From JBGLNL01 sp046484125 (GTDB taxonomy: Bacteria; Chloroflexota; Dehalococcoidia; SZUA-161; SpSt-899), in NCBI GenBank assembly GCA_046484125.1, contig JAWOBX010000036.1:1-64000 (forward strand): a DNA stretch of 64,000 nucleotides. Reading direction: 5' to 3'. Under the pieces are notes generated by a model. That model was not told where the DNA came from and did not search any database. It saw only the letters and a program-made list of their open reading frames with translations. The position numbers and the translations under genes were made by a program. Positions 34,194 through 42,596 of the stretch are shown in pieces (the first letter of the stretch is position 1; the number at the start of each line of letters is the position of its first letter).

Positions 34194-34277
34194 CGGACGG
34201 GAGCGTAAAGAGGGCCTGCCAGTTGGACTGTAATTGACAGCGTTCAGACAGTACGCGGGTGCCCTCGCTCCCGTCCG
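34194..34277. repeat. Long GC-rich inverted repeat, possible structured RNA or REP-like element
   Basis: CGGACGGGAGC (34194-34204) pairs with GCTCCCGTCCG (34267-34277), and next inside GAGGGC (34210-34215) pairs with GCCCTC (34261-34266). A small CTGT/ACAG hairpin lies within. The fold is long and regular. Confidence 0.55.
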
Positions 34278-34292
34278 AGGTCAATTAAAGAG

Positions 34293-34400
34293 AGTTAAGG
34301 AACCTCCTGGAGCATGTGAGTGGCGACCTTTGGGGGGTGAGGGCAGCGTTTTATCGAGGCCGCGACGAGACACGTCCCTACGAAATTCCGCCAACATTGA
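34293..34400 (+). repeat. Degenerate dispersed repeat sequence upstream of the CaCA exchanger
   Basis: Begins GTTAAGGAACCTCCTGGAGC, a partial match to the TTAAGGAACCTCTG family. It is followed by CGACGAGACACGTCCCTACG and AAATTCCGCC, which look like the edge of another GC-rich intergenic repeat. No gene in 34145-34446. Confidence 0.4.
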
Positions 34401-34446
34401 GGACTCACTGTTTTATCAGAGGTCCCTTTAAGAGGAATCTGCTAAT

Positions 34447-35448
34447 TTGGTCTGGATCAACTTTATAATTTGCGCCGCGATTGTTCTCATAGCGGGCACA
34501 AAGCTTTCCAAATACGGCGATGCCATCTCAGAGAAGACTCATATCTCCGGAGCATGGATTGGGTTCCTGCTCCTCGCTACCATCACCTCCATGCCGGAAC
34601 TTGTTACGGGTATAAGTTCCGTCGCTGTTGTTGAGGTCCCCGATATGGCCATCGGTATGGTTCTGGGAAGCAACCTATTCAACCTTGCCATTATCGCTGT
34701 TCTGGATATCCAGTCCGGCCGAACCTCACTGATTGCCGCCGCGAGCAGTAAACACATGCTCTCGGGAGCGTTTTGCATCCTCATAATCAGCATGGCGGGT
34801 ATAGGAATACTTGTAAGTACGGAGATAGCCGAGATCAGCGTTGGGGACTTCGACCTTTTCAGCTTTCTACTTCTGGCATCATACCTCATTATTCTCAGGG
34901 TAATATACAATTCAGACCGGAAACCGGGAATCGAGGCAGGCCAGCCCGAGCGGGAGTCCATCTATGGGAACATGTCCCTTCGGCGTACCTATATCAGTTT
35001 CGTTGTCGCTACGCTGGCTATAATCGGGTCAAGTATCTGGCTGGCCACTATCGGCGATGAGATCGTAGAGGAAACCGGCTGGGAGGCGGGCTTTGTGGGT
35101 AACCTCTTCCTGGCTGTAATAAGCTCATTACCGGAGCTCACCGTTTGTATGGCTGCGATCAAACTCGGGGCAGTGGATATGGCCATCGGGGACATACTGG
35201 GAAGCAACATGTTCAACACAGGGATAATTATCGCGGCCTGCGATATCGCTTACCGTTCGGATTCCATCTTCGCTTCCACGTCGACCAGTCTGGCGTTGCC
35301 GGCGCTTACCGCTATAGCTATGACCTTAGTTGTTATGATCGGACTGAGACGCCGGTCCAGGAGGAAACTGTTTGTGGTAGCGGGCTGGGAGGCTCCTCTA
35401 TTGCTGGGATTGTGGGTCGCCGGGTCCTATTTGCTCTTTGTTTTCTGA
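34447..35448 (+). CDS. Calcium/sodium:cation antiporter (CaCA family)
   Basis: 333 residues, TTG start preceded by AGAGGAA. About ten transmembrane helices in two inverted halves. The alpha repeats are ITSMPELVTGISS with GSNLFNLAI, and ISSLPELTVCMAA with GSNMFNTGI, the cation-coordinating Glu and Asn segments of the CaCA family. Ion specificity (Na/Ca or H/Ca) cannot be told. Single gene with 22 nt to the convergent aroF. Confidence 0.88.
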   Translation: MVWINFIICAAIVLIAGTKLSKYGDAISEKTHISGAWIGFLLLATITSMPELVTGISSVAVVEVPDMAIGMVLGSNLFNLAIIAVLDIQSGRTSLIAAASSKHMLSGAFCILIISMAGIGILVSTEIAEISVGDFDLFSFLLLASYLIILRVIYNSDRKPGIEAGQPERESIYGNMSLRRTYISFVVATLAIIGSSIWLATIGDEIVEETGWEAGFVGNLFLAVISSLPELTVCMAAIKLGAVDMAIGDILGSNMFNTGIIIAACDIAYRSDSIFASTSTSLALPALTAIAMTLVVMIGLRRRSRRKLFVVAGWEAPLLLGLWVAGSYLLFVF

Positions 35449-35470
35449 GTGCGTCCTGGCGGCACGCTGT

Positions 35471-36484
35471 TTACAGTTCCCTTCCTACCGCTTCGGCAAA
35501 CAGGTGTAATTCTTGTACAAGACGAGAAAACTGTTCCGGATAAAGCGACTGGTGACCATCTGACAGAGCCACCTTTGGGTTCACATGAACTTCGATTAAC
35601 AGTCCGTCGGCCCCACAGGCGACAGCGGCCCTGGCCATGGGAGCCACATAATCCCGTATACCCGTTCCATGGGAGGGATCGACGATTACGGGCAAATGAC
35701 TGTGCTGTTTGATGAAAGGGATAGCGTTGAGATCGAGAGTATTCCTCGTGGCAGTCTCAAATGTCCTGATACCTCTCTCGCAGAGAACGACGTTTGGATT
35801 CCCTTCCGATACAACGTACTCAGCAGCGAGTAGAAGGTCCTCCACGGAAGCGGCCATGCCACGCTTTAAAATAACAGGTTTCCGGCTCTGGCCCACTCTC
35901 TTCAGCAGACGGAAGTTCTGCATATTTCGGGCACCAACCTGGAATGCGTCAGCCCACCTTTCAACAGTAGCCACGTCCCCGGCCTCGACCACCTCGGTTA
36001 ACGCGGGAAGGCCGGTTTTCCGGGAAACATCGCTTAAAATATGCAGTCCCTTCAACCCCAGCCCCTGAAAACTGTATGGACTGGAACGCGGTTTATAGGC
36101 CCCCCCTCGAATCAGGTGGGCTCCAGCCTCTTTTACCGCCCAGGCAGTATCCATCATTTGTTCTCTGCTCTCAACAGCACAGGGTCCGGCGATTATTGTG
36201 ATCCTCTTTCCCCCTATGGGTACACCACCCACTTCAACGATGGTATCAGCCGGGTGGAGATCACGGGCCACGAGCTTGTATGGGGTAAGTATCGGCGTGA
36301 TTCGCTCAACCAGCGGATGGCTTTCCAGGTGGAGGCTTGCCAGTACCCGCTCGTCACCGATCGCACCCAGTACGGTCCTCTCGGTACCGGGCATGTAAAG
36401 CGGTTTTAATCCGAGACTATCGATTTGCGATATGATTTCATCGGCATCTCGCTTTGTGGCCGCCGGCTTGAGAATGATGATCAT
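35471..36484 (-). CDS. aroF: 3-deoxy-7-phosphoheptulonate synthase (type I-beta)
   Basis: 337 residues. First step of the shikimate pathway (PEP plus erythrose-4-phosphate). An N-terminal ferredoxin-like regulatory domain (1-~90, MIIILKPAATKRDADEII) precedes the TIM barrel with AGPCAVESREQM, RGGAYKPRSSPYSFQGLG, LKRGMAAS and VDPSHGTG. The ferredoxin-like domain usually gives feedback control by Tyr or Phe. The start directly abuts the stop of the FKBP gene upstream (36485), so both may be co-transcribed. Confidence 0.95.
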   Translation of the reverse strand: MIIILKPAATKRDADEIISQIDSLGLKPLYMPGTERTVLGAIGDERVLASLHLESHPLVERITPILTPYKLVARDLHPADTIVEVGGVPIGGKRITIIAGPCAVESREQMMDTAWAVKEAGAHLIRGGAYKPRSSPYSFQGLGLKGLHILSDVSRKTGLPALTEVVEAGDVATVERWADAFQVGARNMQNFRLLKRVGQSRKPVILKRGMAASVEDLLLAAEYVVSEGNPNVVLCERGIRTFETATRNTLDLNAIPFIKQHSHLPVIVDPSHGTGIRDYVAPMARAAVACGADGLLIEVHVNPKVALSDGHQSLYPEQFSRLVQELHLFAEAVGREL

Positions 36485-37687
36485 CTAACCACCCCGGGGA
36501 AATTGAAATGAATCACACAGCTTAATTTCAAATATCAACGTGGAATTGGGCGGAATCGTTCCACGTTCCTGCTCTCCAAAGGCCAGTTGGGGAGGAATTA
36601 CCAGTTGACGTTTTCCGCCAACCCTCATAGTGGCAATACCTTCTTCAAAACCCTCAACCATCTGGCCCTTACCGGGTTCGAATATGACGGGCTGACCCCG
36701 TTCGATTGAGCTGTCTATTTTGGTACCATCTTCAAGCCACCCGGTATAATGGATCGCCACATGTTGATCAGGTTCGAGCAAGGGTCCGTCGCCCGCCTCG
36801 ATATCATAGTATTTCAACCCGCTGTCCGTGACTTCATAATCTTCTTCACTGACCTGTGTCATGCTGCCCGGGGCCGGGACTGGAACAACCGATATCAGAT
36901 CAACCTCGGCTATCAGAGTGGTGTCAGGTGGTATTGATTCACCCGCTCCCTGCTCTCCAAAGGCGAGTTCAGGCGGAATCACCATCTGGCGCTCACCCCC
37001 CACCTTCATAGTGGATATCCCTTCCTGCCACCCCGGAAACAGTTGCCCCGATCCCAGAACGGCTACAAGTGGCGTTCCCTCGATTTGCGCGTTGCCCAGC
37101 GACAAACCATCCTCTCTCCACAGGAAGTAATCCATAATTACAGCATCGCCATCCTGTGGGAGGCGCCCATCACCTGTTACGAAATCATAATATCTCAAAC
37201 CGCTTTCAGTAACCTCATACTCAGCTTCATCCACTGAAGTCGGGGGCTCAGCCCGCTCCACGCTCAGCAACTCGACTTCAAAGATAAGAGTCGAGTTGGG
37301 CGGTATATTACCCCGTTCCTGATCACCATAACCCAGTTCCGGAGGGATCACAAACTTTGCCCTGCCGCCCTCTTTCAACATGGTTATGCCTTCATCAAAA
37401 CCCTCGATCACCTGTCCCAGGCCTACCATGAAGACCATGGGCTGACCTGCATCCAGTGAGCTGTCAAATTTGGTGCCGTCCTTCAGAGTACCCGTGTAAT
37501 GGACTTGTACAGTATCTCCCGGCTCGGGCTGGAGGCCGGTACCCTCTTCAAGTTGAATGTACCGCAGTCCGCTTTCGGTTGTTATACCTTCTTCTGTATC
37601 GGACTCTCCCCCACCGCACGCAACCGGGAAAGCAACCATCAAAGTGGCAAGCACAAGTCCTGCCGCCGCCATCAGCGTTTTCTTCAT
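36485..37687 (-). CDS. Lipoprotein with three FKBP-type peptidyl-prolyl isomerase domains
   Basis: 400 residues. Signal peptide with lipobox FPVAC (Cys near 24), an acidic linker, then three FKBP domains (about 40-140, 160-268, 283-393). Each opens with the same GLRY(I/Y)- or GLKYY-type strand. Domains 1 and 3 keep the FKBP active-site pattern (VHYTGTLKDGTKFDSS, IHYTGWLEDGTKIDSS). Domain 2 reads MDYFLWREDGLSLGNA and has lost most of it, so it is probably a chaperone or spacer domain. Extracytoplasmic folding factor. GGGGG site upstream of the ATG. Confidence 0.9.
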   Translation of the reverse strand: MKKTLMAAAGLVLATLMVAFPVACGGGESDTEEGITTESGLRYIQLEEGTGLQPEPGDTVQVHYTGTLKDGTKFDSSLDAGQPMVFMVGLGQVIEGFDEGITMLKEGGRAKFVIPPELGYGDQERGNIPPNSTLIFEVELLSVERAEPPTSVDEAEYEVTESGLRYYDFVTGDGRLPQDGDAVIMDYFLWREDGLSLGNAQIEGTPLVAVLGSGQLFPGWQEGISTMKVGGERQMVIPPELAFGEQGAGESIPPDTTLIAEVDLISVVPVPAPGSMTQVSEEDYEVTDSGLKYYDIEAGDGPLLEPDQHVAIHYTGWLEDGTKIDSSIERGQPVIFEPGKGQMVEGFEEGIATMRVGGKRQLVIPPQLAFGEQERGTIPPNSTLIFEIKLCDSFQFPRGG

Positions 37688-38015
37688 CCTTCACCCCCCT
37701 TGTTAATGTCGCAGGTAAATTTTAGTCTCATGTGTTGACTATACAGAAAAAGCAAGGCATATTCAAACATGACGATCGTCCCTAAAAACAGCGCTTGATG
37801 GACTCTATCCCTGTGGGGGGAGGGTTTTCTCTGATCCTGGGGAATACGGAATATTTCGATTAATTGGCTACCCGCATGATGAAAGTAATCTTATTTGAAG
37901 CGCCGTTTCAAATACAAACGGAATGACACACTTTTGCTATACCAATGACGAATGTATTAAAAAGCAGCCCCCGTTTCCGGGGGCTGCTCTATGACCTTGA
38001 AAATATAACTGATAA
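37688..38015. other. Intergenic region with repeat fragments and a terminator
   Basis: No gene. Holds an AAAACAGCG word (37783), a GCCGTTTCAAATACAAA copy (37900-37924) of the repeat also at 4138 and 31809, and the terminator of the gene at 38016. Confidence 0.55.
37960..37988 (-). terminator. Terminator of the 38016-39029 lipoprotein gene
   Basis: AGCAGCCCCCG (37963-37973) pairs with CGGGGGCTGCT (37978-37988); on the minus strand the stem is followed by a T run. Confidence 0.85.
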
Positions 38016-39029
38016 CTAGGCTAAGCCTTCAAGTGCGTTATAATCCACGGCGTTACTGAACTGATCAAGGGAGGCCTTGGTATCAGCCTGGACGAAAACA
38101 ACGAATCTTTCAGCCACAAGTATCACGCGTGTATAATCGTCGGGCTTATCATAGATCTCCCATGCCTGGTACCCATTGAATGAGGTGGTTTTGGCGTAAC
38201 CGTCAGAGGTTTGATAGTTGAAGAACATTGACTCATCGTAAAGCTGGAACCAGGCGAAGCCATCGTAATAGGCAGAGTCATATATAGTTACATTAACGCG
38301 CTCGCCGCCGGAGATATTGTCATAATCGCGGTCAACAAGGGTATAAGCATAACCACCCATCCCCGTCATGGTCATTCCGTAAGGGTCACCCCCGTCCCAG
38401 CCTGACGGCACAGCGGGTAATGCAGGGATCAACCGCTCGAAATTCAGTGGGTCCACCTCTCCGGGCGCAGGGACGTCACCACCAGTGGACGGGGAGGTTT
38501 CTACAGGTGTCGTTTCTTCGGGTATTTCTCCACCCACGCTGCCACCATCTCCATCAGCACCCTGGCCCCGCCACATCCACAACATGGTCTCCCCTCCCTC
38601 TTCAACAACGCCGATATACGCACCGGTATTGCCGTTGTTTTTCTCCCAGTACCCATACCACATTTCGCCCATATCCATGGCCATCACCTTGTTCCAGCCA
38701 CTGCCCGGCATCTCACCCTCATAGAAGCTGGCTACATCATCCATGCTGTCGCCCGTGGAGTAATACCTCCACTCGATCCTATCGAAATCCTCATCCTGGC
38801 CGACACTCGTGGCCATGGAGAACGACTCTTCCTCATCAGCGCCGGGATAGACGGGAACATCCGCCCATGTAAATTCTCCCGAACCGGCAGGGGTTGTATC
38901 CTGCTCACCCGGTTGCTGCCAGGATGTTTCTCCGGTTTCATCCCCATCATCACCGTCACCACAGGCAGCTATCGCTACACAACCGGCCATTAACATCAGA
39001 ACCAATAGCAACGCCATTATTTTATTCAT
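38016..39029 (-). CDS. Secreted lipoprotein of unknown function
   Basis: 337 residues. Signal peptide with a lipobox at about AIAAC (a second Cys at MAGC is also possible), then an acidic, low-complexity linker. Two domains: residues ~50-155 (VPVYPGADEEE..., YYSTGDSMDDVASFYEGEMPGSGW), a fold often found in lipoproteins where a membrane-distal domain starts with 'YPGA', and residues ~205-335 (aromatic-rich, AYTLVDRDYDNISGGERVNVTIYDS). A Pro/Thr linker joins them. No enzyme motif. Monocistronic with its own terminator. Confidence 0.7.
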   Translation of the reverse strand: MNKIMALLLVLMLMAGCVAIAACGDGDDGDETGETSWQQPGEQDTTPAGSGEFTWADVPVYPGADEEESFSMATSVGQDEDFDRIEWRYYSTGDSMDDVASFYEGEMPGSGWNKVMAMDMGEMWYGYWEKNNGNTGAYIGVVEEGGETMLWMWRGQGADGDGGSVGGEIPEETTPVETSPSTGGDVPAPGEVDPLNFERLIPALPAVPSGWDGGDPYGMTMTGMGGYAYTLVDRDYDNISGGERVNVTIYDSAYYDGFAWFQLYDESMFFNYQTSDGYAKTTSFNGYQAWEIYDKPDDYTRVILVAERFVVFVQADTKASLDQFSNAVDYNALEGLA

Positions 39030-39169
39030 ATTTTCTCCCTCTTAAATATTGATTCAATTTGCTTAAAAACGCGATTGACTGTTATAAGTGACCGTATGTT
39101 TTTGCTCCAGAAAACACCTCCGGGAACAGGATCTACCTCATCTCTCTATTCGCCTACTCAACGCACAGC

Positions 39170-39571
39170 CTATATATGCCTTTCAGCAAAATCGCCGGCC
39201 CAGGGGATTTTGTACCGCTGGCCCTGGTATGCCTTGACCATCAGGAGAATCCAGAGAACAAGCGACAACAGGCTTACAATCAAACCTAGTGGCCAGAAAA
39301 CGATATTCAGGACGATCATCAGCACGTGAAGCGGGGCAAATACCGCAATCGACTGCATGGCATGAAAACGAACATACTGGTCTTCCTTTTCTATCAAGAT
39401 GAATATCAGGCCGGTGAGCCATCCAAGCACGTAGCATAACAACCCGGCTATATTGGGTTCCAGACTGGTCCCGGTTTTGGCTGGCGCACCGGAAGGACCC
39501 AAAGATGCTCCACACTGCCTGCAAAAGCCGCTGGTTTCGTCATTTTCGGCACCACATTTGCTGCAATACAT
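39170..39571 (-). CDS. Zinc-ribbon plus DUF4870-like membrane protein
   Basis: 133 residues. CSKCGAEN...CRQCGASL at the N-terminus is a zinc ribbon; three transmembrane helices follow, with the DUF4870/Tic20-like pattern (AGLLCYVLGWLTGLIFILIEKEDQYVRFHAMQS). AAGGAGG before the ATG. Function of the family is poorly known. Confidence 0.8.
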   Translation of the reverse strand: MYCSKCGAENDETSGFCRQCGASLGPSGAPAKTGTSLEPNIAGLLCYVLGWLTGLIFILIEKEDQYVRFHAMQSIAVFAPLHVLMIVLNIVFWPLGLIVSLLSLVLWILLMVKAYQGQRYKIPWAGDFAERHI

Positions 39572-39654
39572 GTTGCCTCCTTAACCTAATAGAAACACAA
39601 TAATTTTGAGCTGGCTTGTCAGCCAGTATGTTCAAACATTCGTTCCTTAAATCG

Positions 39655-40014
39655 CTACTGGCGGGAAACAAGGGCATAGAGACCGAGCATAATGCCTCCA
39701 CCAACTATGCCGTAAAGCAAGCCGTGCAGAAACTCCGCAAATTTGTAGGTTCCCGACTGCCAATCCGGCGCGCCTGCCGCCAGAAGGATGCCGTACAGTA
39801 TACCCAGCGCCAGTACCGCCATGGAGCCAAAAAAGAGGATCTGAGGTATCGGCAGACTGAAACTCGCGTTGCTGGAGACGGTGTTCTCAGACGCGGCAGG
39901 GGTTTTCTTCGCGGTCTTCTTCTTGGTCGTTGCAGATCCAGTTAGTGAGGAACCGCATTTCTGGCAAAAGGTACCATCATCGGGGTTCTCCGCGCCACAT
40001 TTTTCACAGAACAT
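39655..40014 (-). CDS. Zinc-ribbon membrane protein
   Basis: 119 residues. CEKCGAEN...CQKCGSSL zinc ribbon, a Lys/Ala-rich linker (KKKTAKKTPAA), then two transmembrane helices. AAGGAGG precedes the ATG. Sequence outside the ribbon is not recognised; about 80 nt upstream of the DUF4870-like gene and in the same orientation. Confidence 0.7.
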   Translation of the reverse strand: MFCEKCGAENPDDGTFCQKCGSSLTGSATTKKKTAKKTPAASENTVSSNASFSLPIPQILFFGSMAVLALGILYGILLAAGAPDWQSGTYKFAEFLHGLLYGIVGGGIMLGLYALVSRQ

Positions 40015-40395
40015 TATACCTCCTTAATATTAGCTCAACTTAGAAACATAAGCAAGGGAGCCTTCCCCTGTTATGCGCTTTATATTAGACTACCATAATG
40101 AAACTGTCAACTATATTTCAGGTACACCGGCTCGTATAAAGTATTGACAAAGAATACCATGAGTGATATAAACTGCTCAACGGGACTTTTGTAATTATAA
40201 TGGTAGAATGGCCCTCTCCGTTTTATTATGATTGGTTTTCCCGCAATGTTAGCATATTTGTTTATAAAAGCACCCCCACGTTTGATGATATAGTCTAATG
40301 TAGAGATAACACAGCCGCTCCAGAACCCTGACTGACAATGTGGCTACTATTTAAGCAGAAATCCGTGCGTACAGCAAGCGACCAGGGAAATTCGA
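40015..40395. other. Divergent intergenic region upstream of the injection-system cluster
   Basis: About 380 bp holding the promoter at 40144-40172 and a ~215-nt untranslated leader with no further structure that I can support. Confidence 0.6.
40144..40172 (+). promoter_or_regulatory. Sigma-70 promoter of the injection-system cluster
   Basis: TTGACA (40144-40149), exactly 17 nt, TATAAA (40167-40172): nearly consensus. Predicted start near 40179, leaving a leader of about 215 nt. Confidence 0.75.
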
Positions 40396-42582
40396 ATGAG
40401 TGAATTCGAAAACGGCCTGGATTACCTTATGGCGGAGCTGCGTCGAATCGACCTTCGGCTTCGCCTGCAAGTGGCGCGACAGCGGCAGCGGAACGCTACA
40501 TCACTCGACGACCAGTTCCGAGGACTATTCATTTCGGAGGAAGAGATCGAATCCCTGGTATCCACCGGCGGCCCGCTTCCGGACAACGATTCTCTCGACC
40601 TCGAGGATTTGCCCGAAGCCAGTGCCTGCCGCCAATTTGAAAAAGGAGTAGCCGTTCGGAAAGAAACTGCACTGAAGAGCCATACAGAGATTCGCCTCCG
40701 AGACCTCGCTGGCTGTTTCAACCTCAATCAGTTTGAAGTCGACTCCCTGCTTATTTGCCTCCTTCCCGAGGTAGATACCAAATATGAGCGAATATTCGGC
40801 TATCTGCATGATGATGTAACCCGAAGACGCCCCACCATTAACCTGGCCCTCCAGTGCCTGCTGGACAATCGGGAGGAGAAAATGGCAGCTCGAGAGTCTT
40901 TTCTGGCTCACTCCCCGCTCATAGCGAACCACTTGATTCGCCTCGAGGAGGATTCGTCACCCGGGACATCCCCGCTTCTGGCCAGAAACCTCAAGATAGA
41001 CGAACGGATAGCGAACTATCTGCTGGGTTCCGATCATATGGAACCTCGACTGGCGGGTTATACACGATTTATTAAACCCCTCTCAGGCCTCGGAAGCCTG
41101 GTTCTATCCGAACGATTGCGTCGGCAATTAAGCGAATTTGCCTCCCGGCTAAATGAAACCGAGCATATAGTCCTTTACCTTCAGGGCCCGGCCGGTATTG
41201 GCAGGAAGACTGCTGCCGAAGCGCTGTGCTGCGAATGCGGGCTGCCATTACTTACGGCGGATGTCCCCGGTTTACTGGCCAGCGGCCTGGTTCCGGAGAC
41301 CGCTGTTTCCCTGGTGCTTCGAGAGGCAAAACTTCGCCGAGCTGCGCTTTGCTTTAGCGGCATTGACCCCGTCATCTCAGAGGAAAACACCATGAACGCG
41401 TGGTTGCAGACCATTACCCGTGCCGTAAATGTTGTTTGCCTGCCGGTTTTCATCACAGGAGAGACGGAATGGTACCCGGTGAACGCGCTTGAAAGGAAGC
41501 TTTATTTGCAGATGGAGATCGATGTCCCTCCCTATGATGTCAGGAGGCTCTTATGGAATAAATTCCTCAATGGGTACCCGGTGGAGATGACGCAAACGGA
41601 TATTGATGAGGCCGCCGATAAGTTCCGATTCACTCCCGGCCAGATCAGGGATGCCGCCACAACTGCACGGGATATGTCCTTCGGCAGAGGTAGTGAGCAT
41701 ATATCAAAGGACGATCTCTACAAAGCCTGCCGGATTAAGTCCAACCGCAGGTTAAATATCATGGCGCGAAAGATAGAACCCAGATACGAATGGGAGGACA
41801 TAGTTCTTCCTGAAGACCAGAAATATCAGCTCCGAGAGATAGCGGACTACGTAAAATACCGGCATATCGTCTTTGCCGACTGGAACTTCGAACAGAAGCT
41901 TTCTCTGGGAAAGGGACTGAACGCGATCTTCTCCGGCCCCTCCGGGACAGGGAAGACCATGGCCGCGGAGATAATCTCCAACGAACTGGGTCTCGACCTC
42001 TACAGAATCGACCTCTCCGCCGTGGTCAGCAAGTATATCGGGGAGACGGAGAAGAACCTCGATAGGATCTTTACCGAGGCTCGAAATTCAAACGCTATCC
42101 TGTTCTTCGATGAGGCCGATGCCGTTTTCGGCAAGCGCTCCGAAGTCAGGGATTCCCACGACCGCTATGCCAATATCGAAGTGGCCTATCTGCTGCAGAA
42201 AATGGAGGAATACGAGGGAATAGTTATCCTGGCCACGAACTTGAAGAAGAACATCGATGAAGCTTTCGCCCGGCGCATGCATTTCAGCGTGGAATTCCCT
42301 CAGCCCGAGGCCTCCGACAGGCTCCTGATATGGCAGGGCATGTTTCCTCTTGAAGCCCCCCTGGGAGATGATGTGGATTTAAACTTCATGGCCCGGCAGT
42401 TTAAGATAACCGGCGGCAACATAAAGAACATCGCTTTATCGGCCGCATTCCTGGCCGCGAGCGACGGTCGCAGTATCAATATGGAGCATTTAATTCGGGC
42501 GACCAAGCGAGAATATCAGAAGGTCGGGAAGCTGTGGAATGAAACCGATTTCGGGCCTTTTTTCGAATTGATAAAGGGATAA
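40396..42582 (+). CDS. eCIS AAA ATPase (Pvc15/Afp15-like)
   Basis: 728 residues with two AAA modules. The first (about 255-430) has a weak Walker A, GPAGIGRKT (264-272), and no clear Walker B acidic pair. The second is complete: GPSGTGKT (514-521), FFDEAD (570-575) and ATNLKKNIDEAFARR. N-terminal 240 residues are the helical region seen in eCIS ATPases. Members are thought to load cargo or help assembly and disassembly of the particle. It opens the cluster and is followed by the DUF4157 and cargo-like genes, fitting a loading role. Confidence 0.9.
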   Translation: MSEFENGLDYLMAELRRIDLRLRLQVARQRQRNATSLDDQFRGLFISEEEIESLVSTGGPLPDNDSLDLEDLPEASACRQFEKGVAVRKETALKSHTEIRLRDLAGCFNLNQFEVDSLLICLLPEVDTKYERIFGYLHDDVTRRRPTINLALQCLLDNREEKMAARESFLAHSPLIANHLIRLEEDSSPGTSPLLARNLKIDERIANYLLGSDHMEPRLAGYTRFIKPLSGLGSLVLSERLRRQLSEFASRLNETEHIVLYLQGPAGIGRKTAAEALCCECGLPLLTADVPGLLASGLVPETAVSLVLREAKLRRAALCFSGIDPVISEENTMNAWLQTITRAVNVVCLPVFITGETEWYPVNALERKLYLQMEIDVPPYDVRRLLWNKFLNGYPVEMTQTDIDEAADKFRFTPGQIRDAATTARDMSFGRGSEHISKDDLYKACRIKSNRRLNIMARKIEPRYEWEDIVLPEDQKYQLREIADYVKYRHIVFADWNFEQKLSLGKGLNAIFSGPSGTGKTMAAEIISNELGLDLYRIDLSAVVSKYIGETEKNLDRIFTEARNSNAILFFDEADAVFGKRSEVRDSHDRYANIEVAYLLQKMEEYEGIVILATNLKKNIDEAFARRMHFSVEFPQPEASDRLLIWQGMFPLEAPLGDDVDLNFMARQFKITGGNIKNIALSAAFLAASDGRSINMEHLIRATKREYQKVGKLWNETDFGPFFELIKG

Positions 42583-42596
42583 AGGGGGTGCTTATC

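Noticed and set aside
37483..38872. Long frames opposite the lipoprotein genes
   Set aside because: They are antisense to well-supported genes and have composition typical of shadows.
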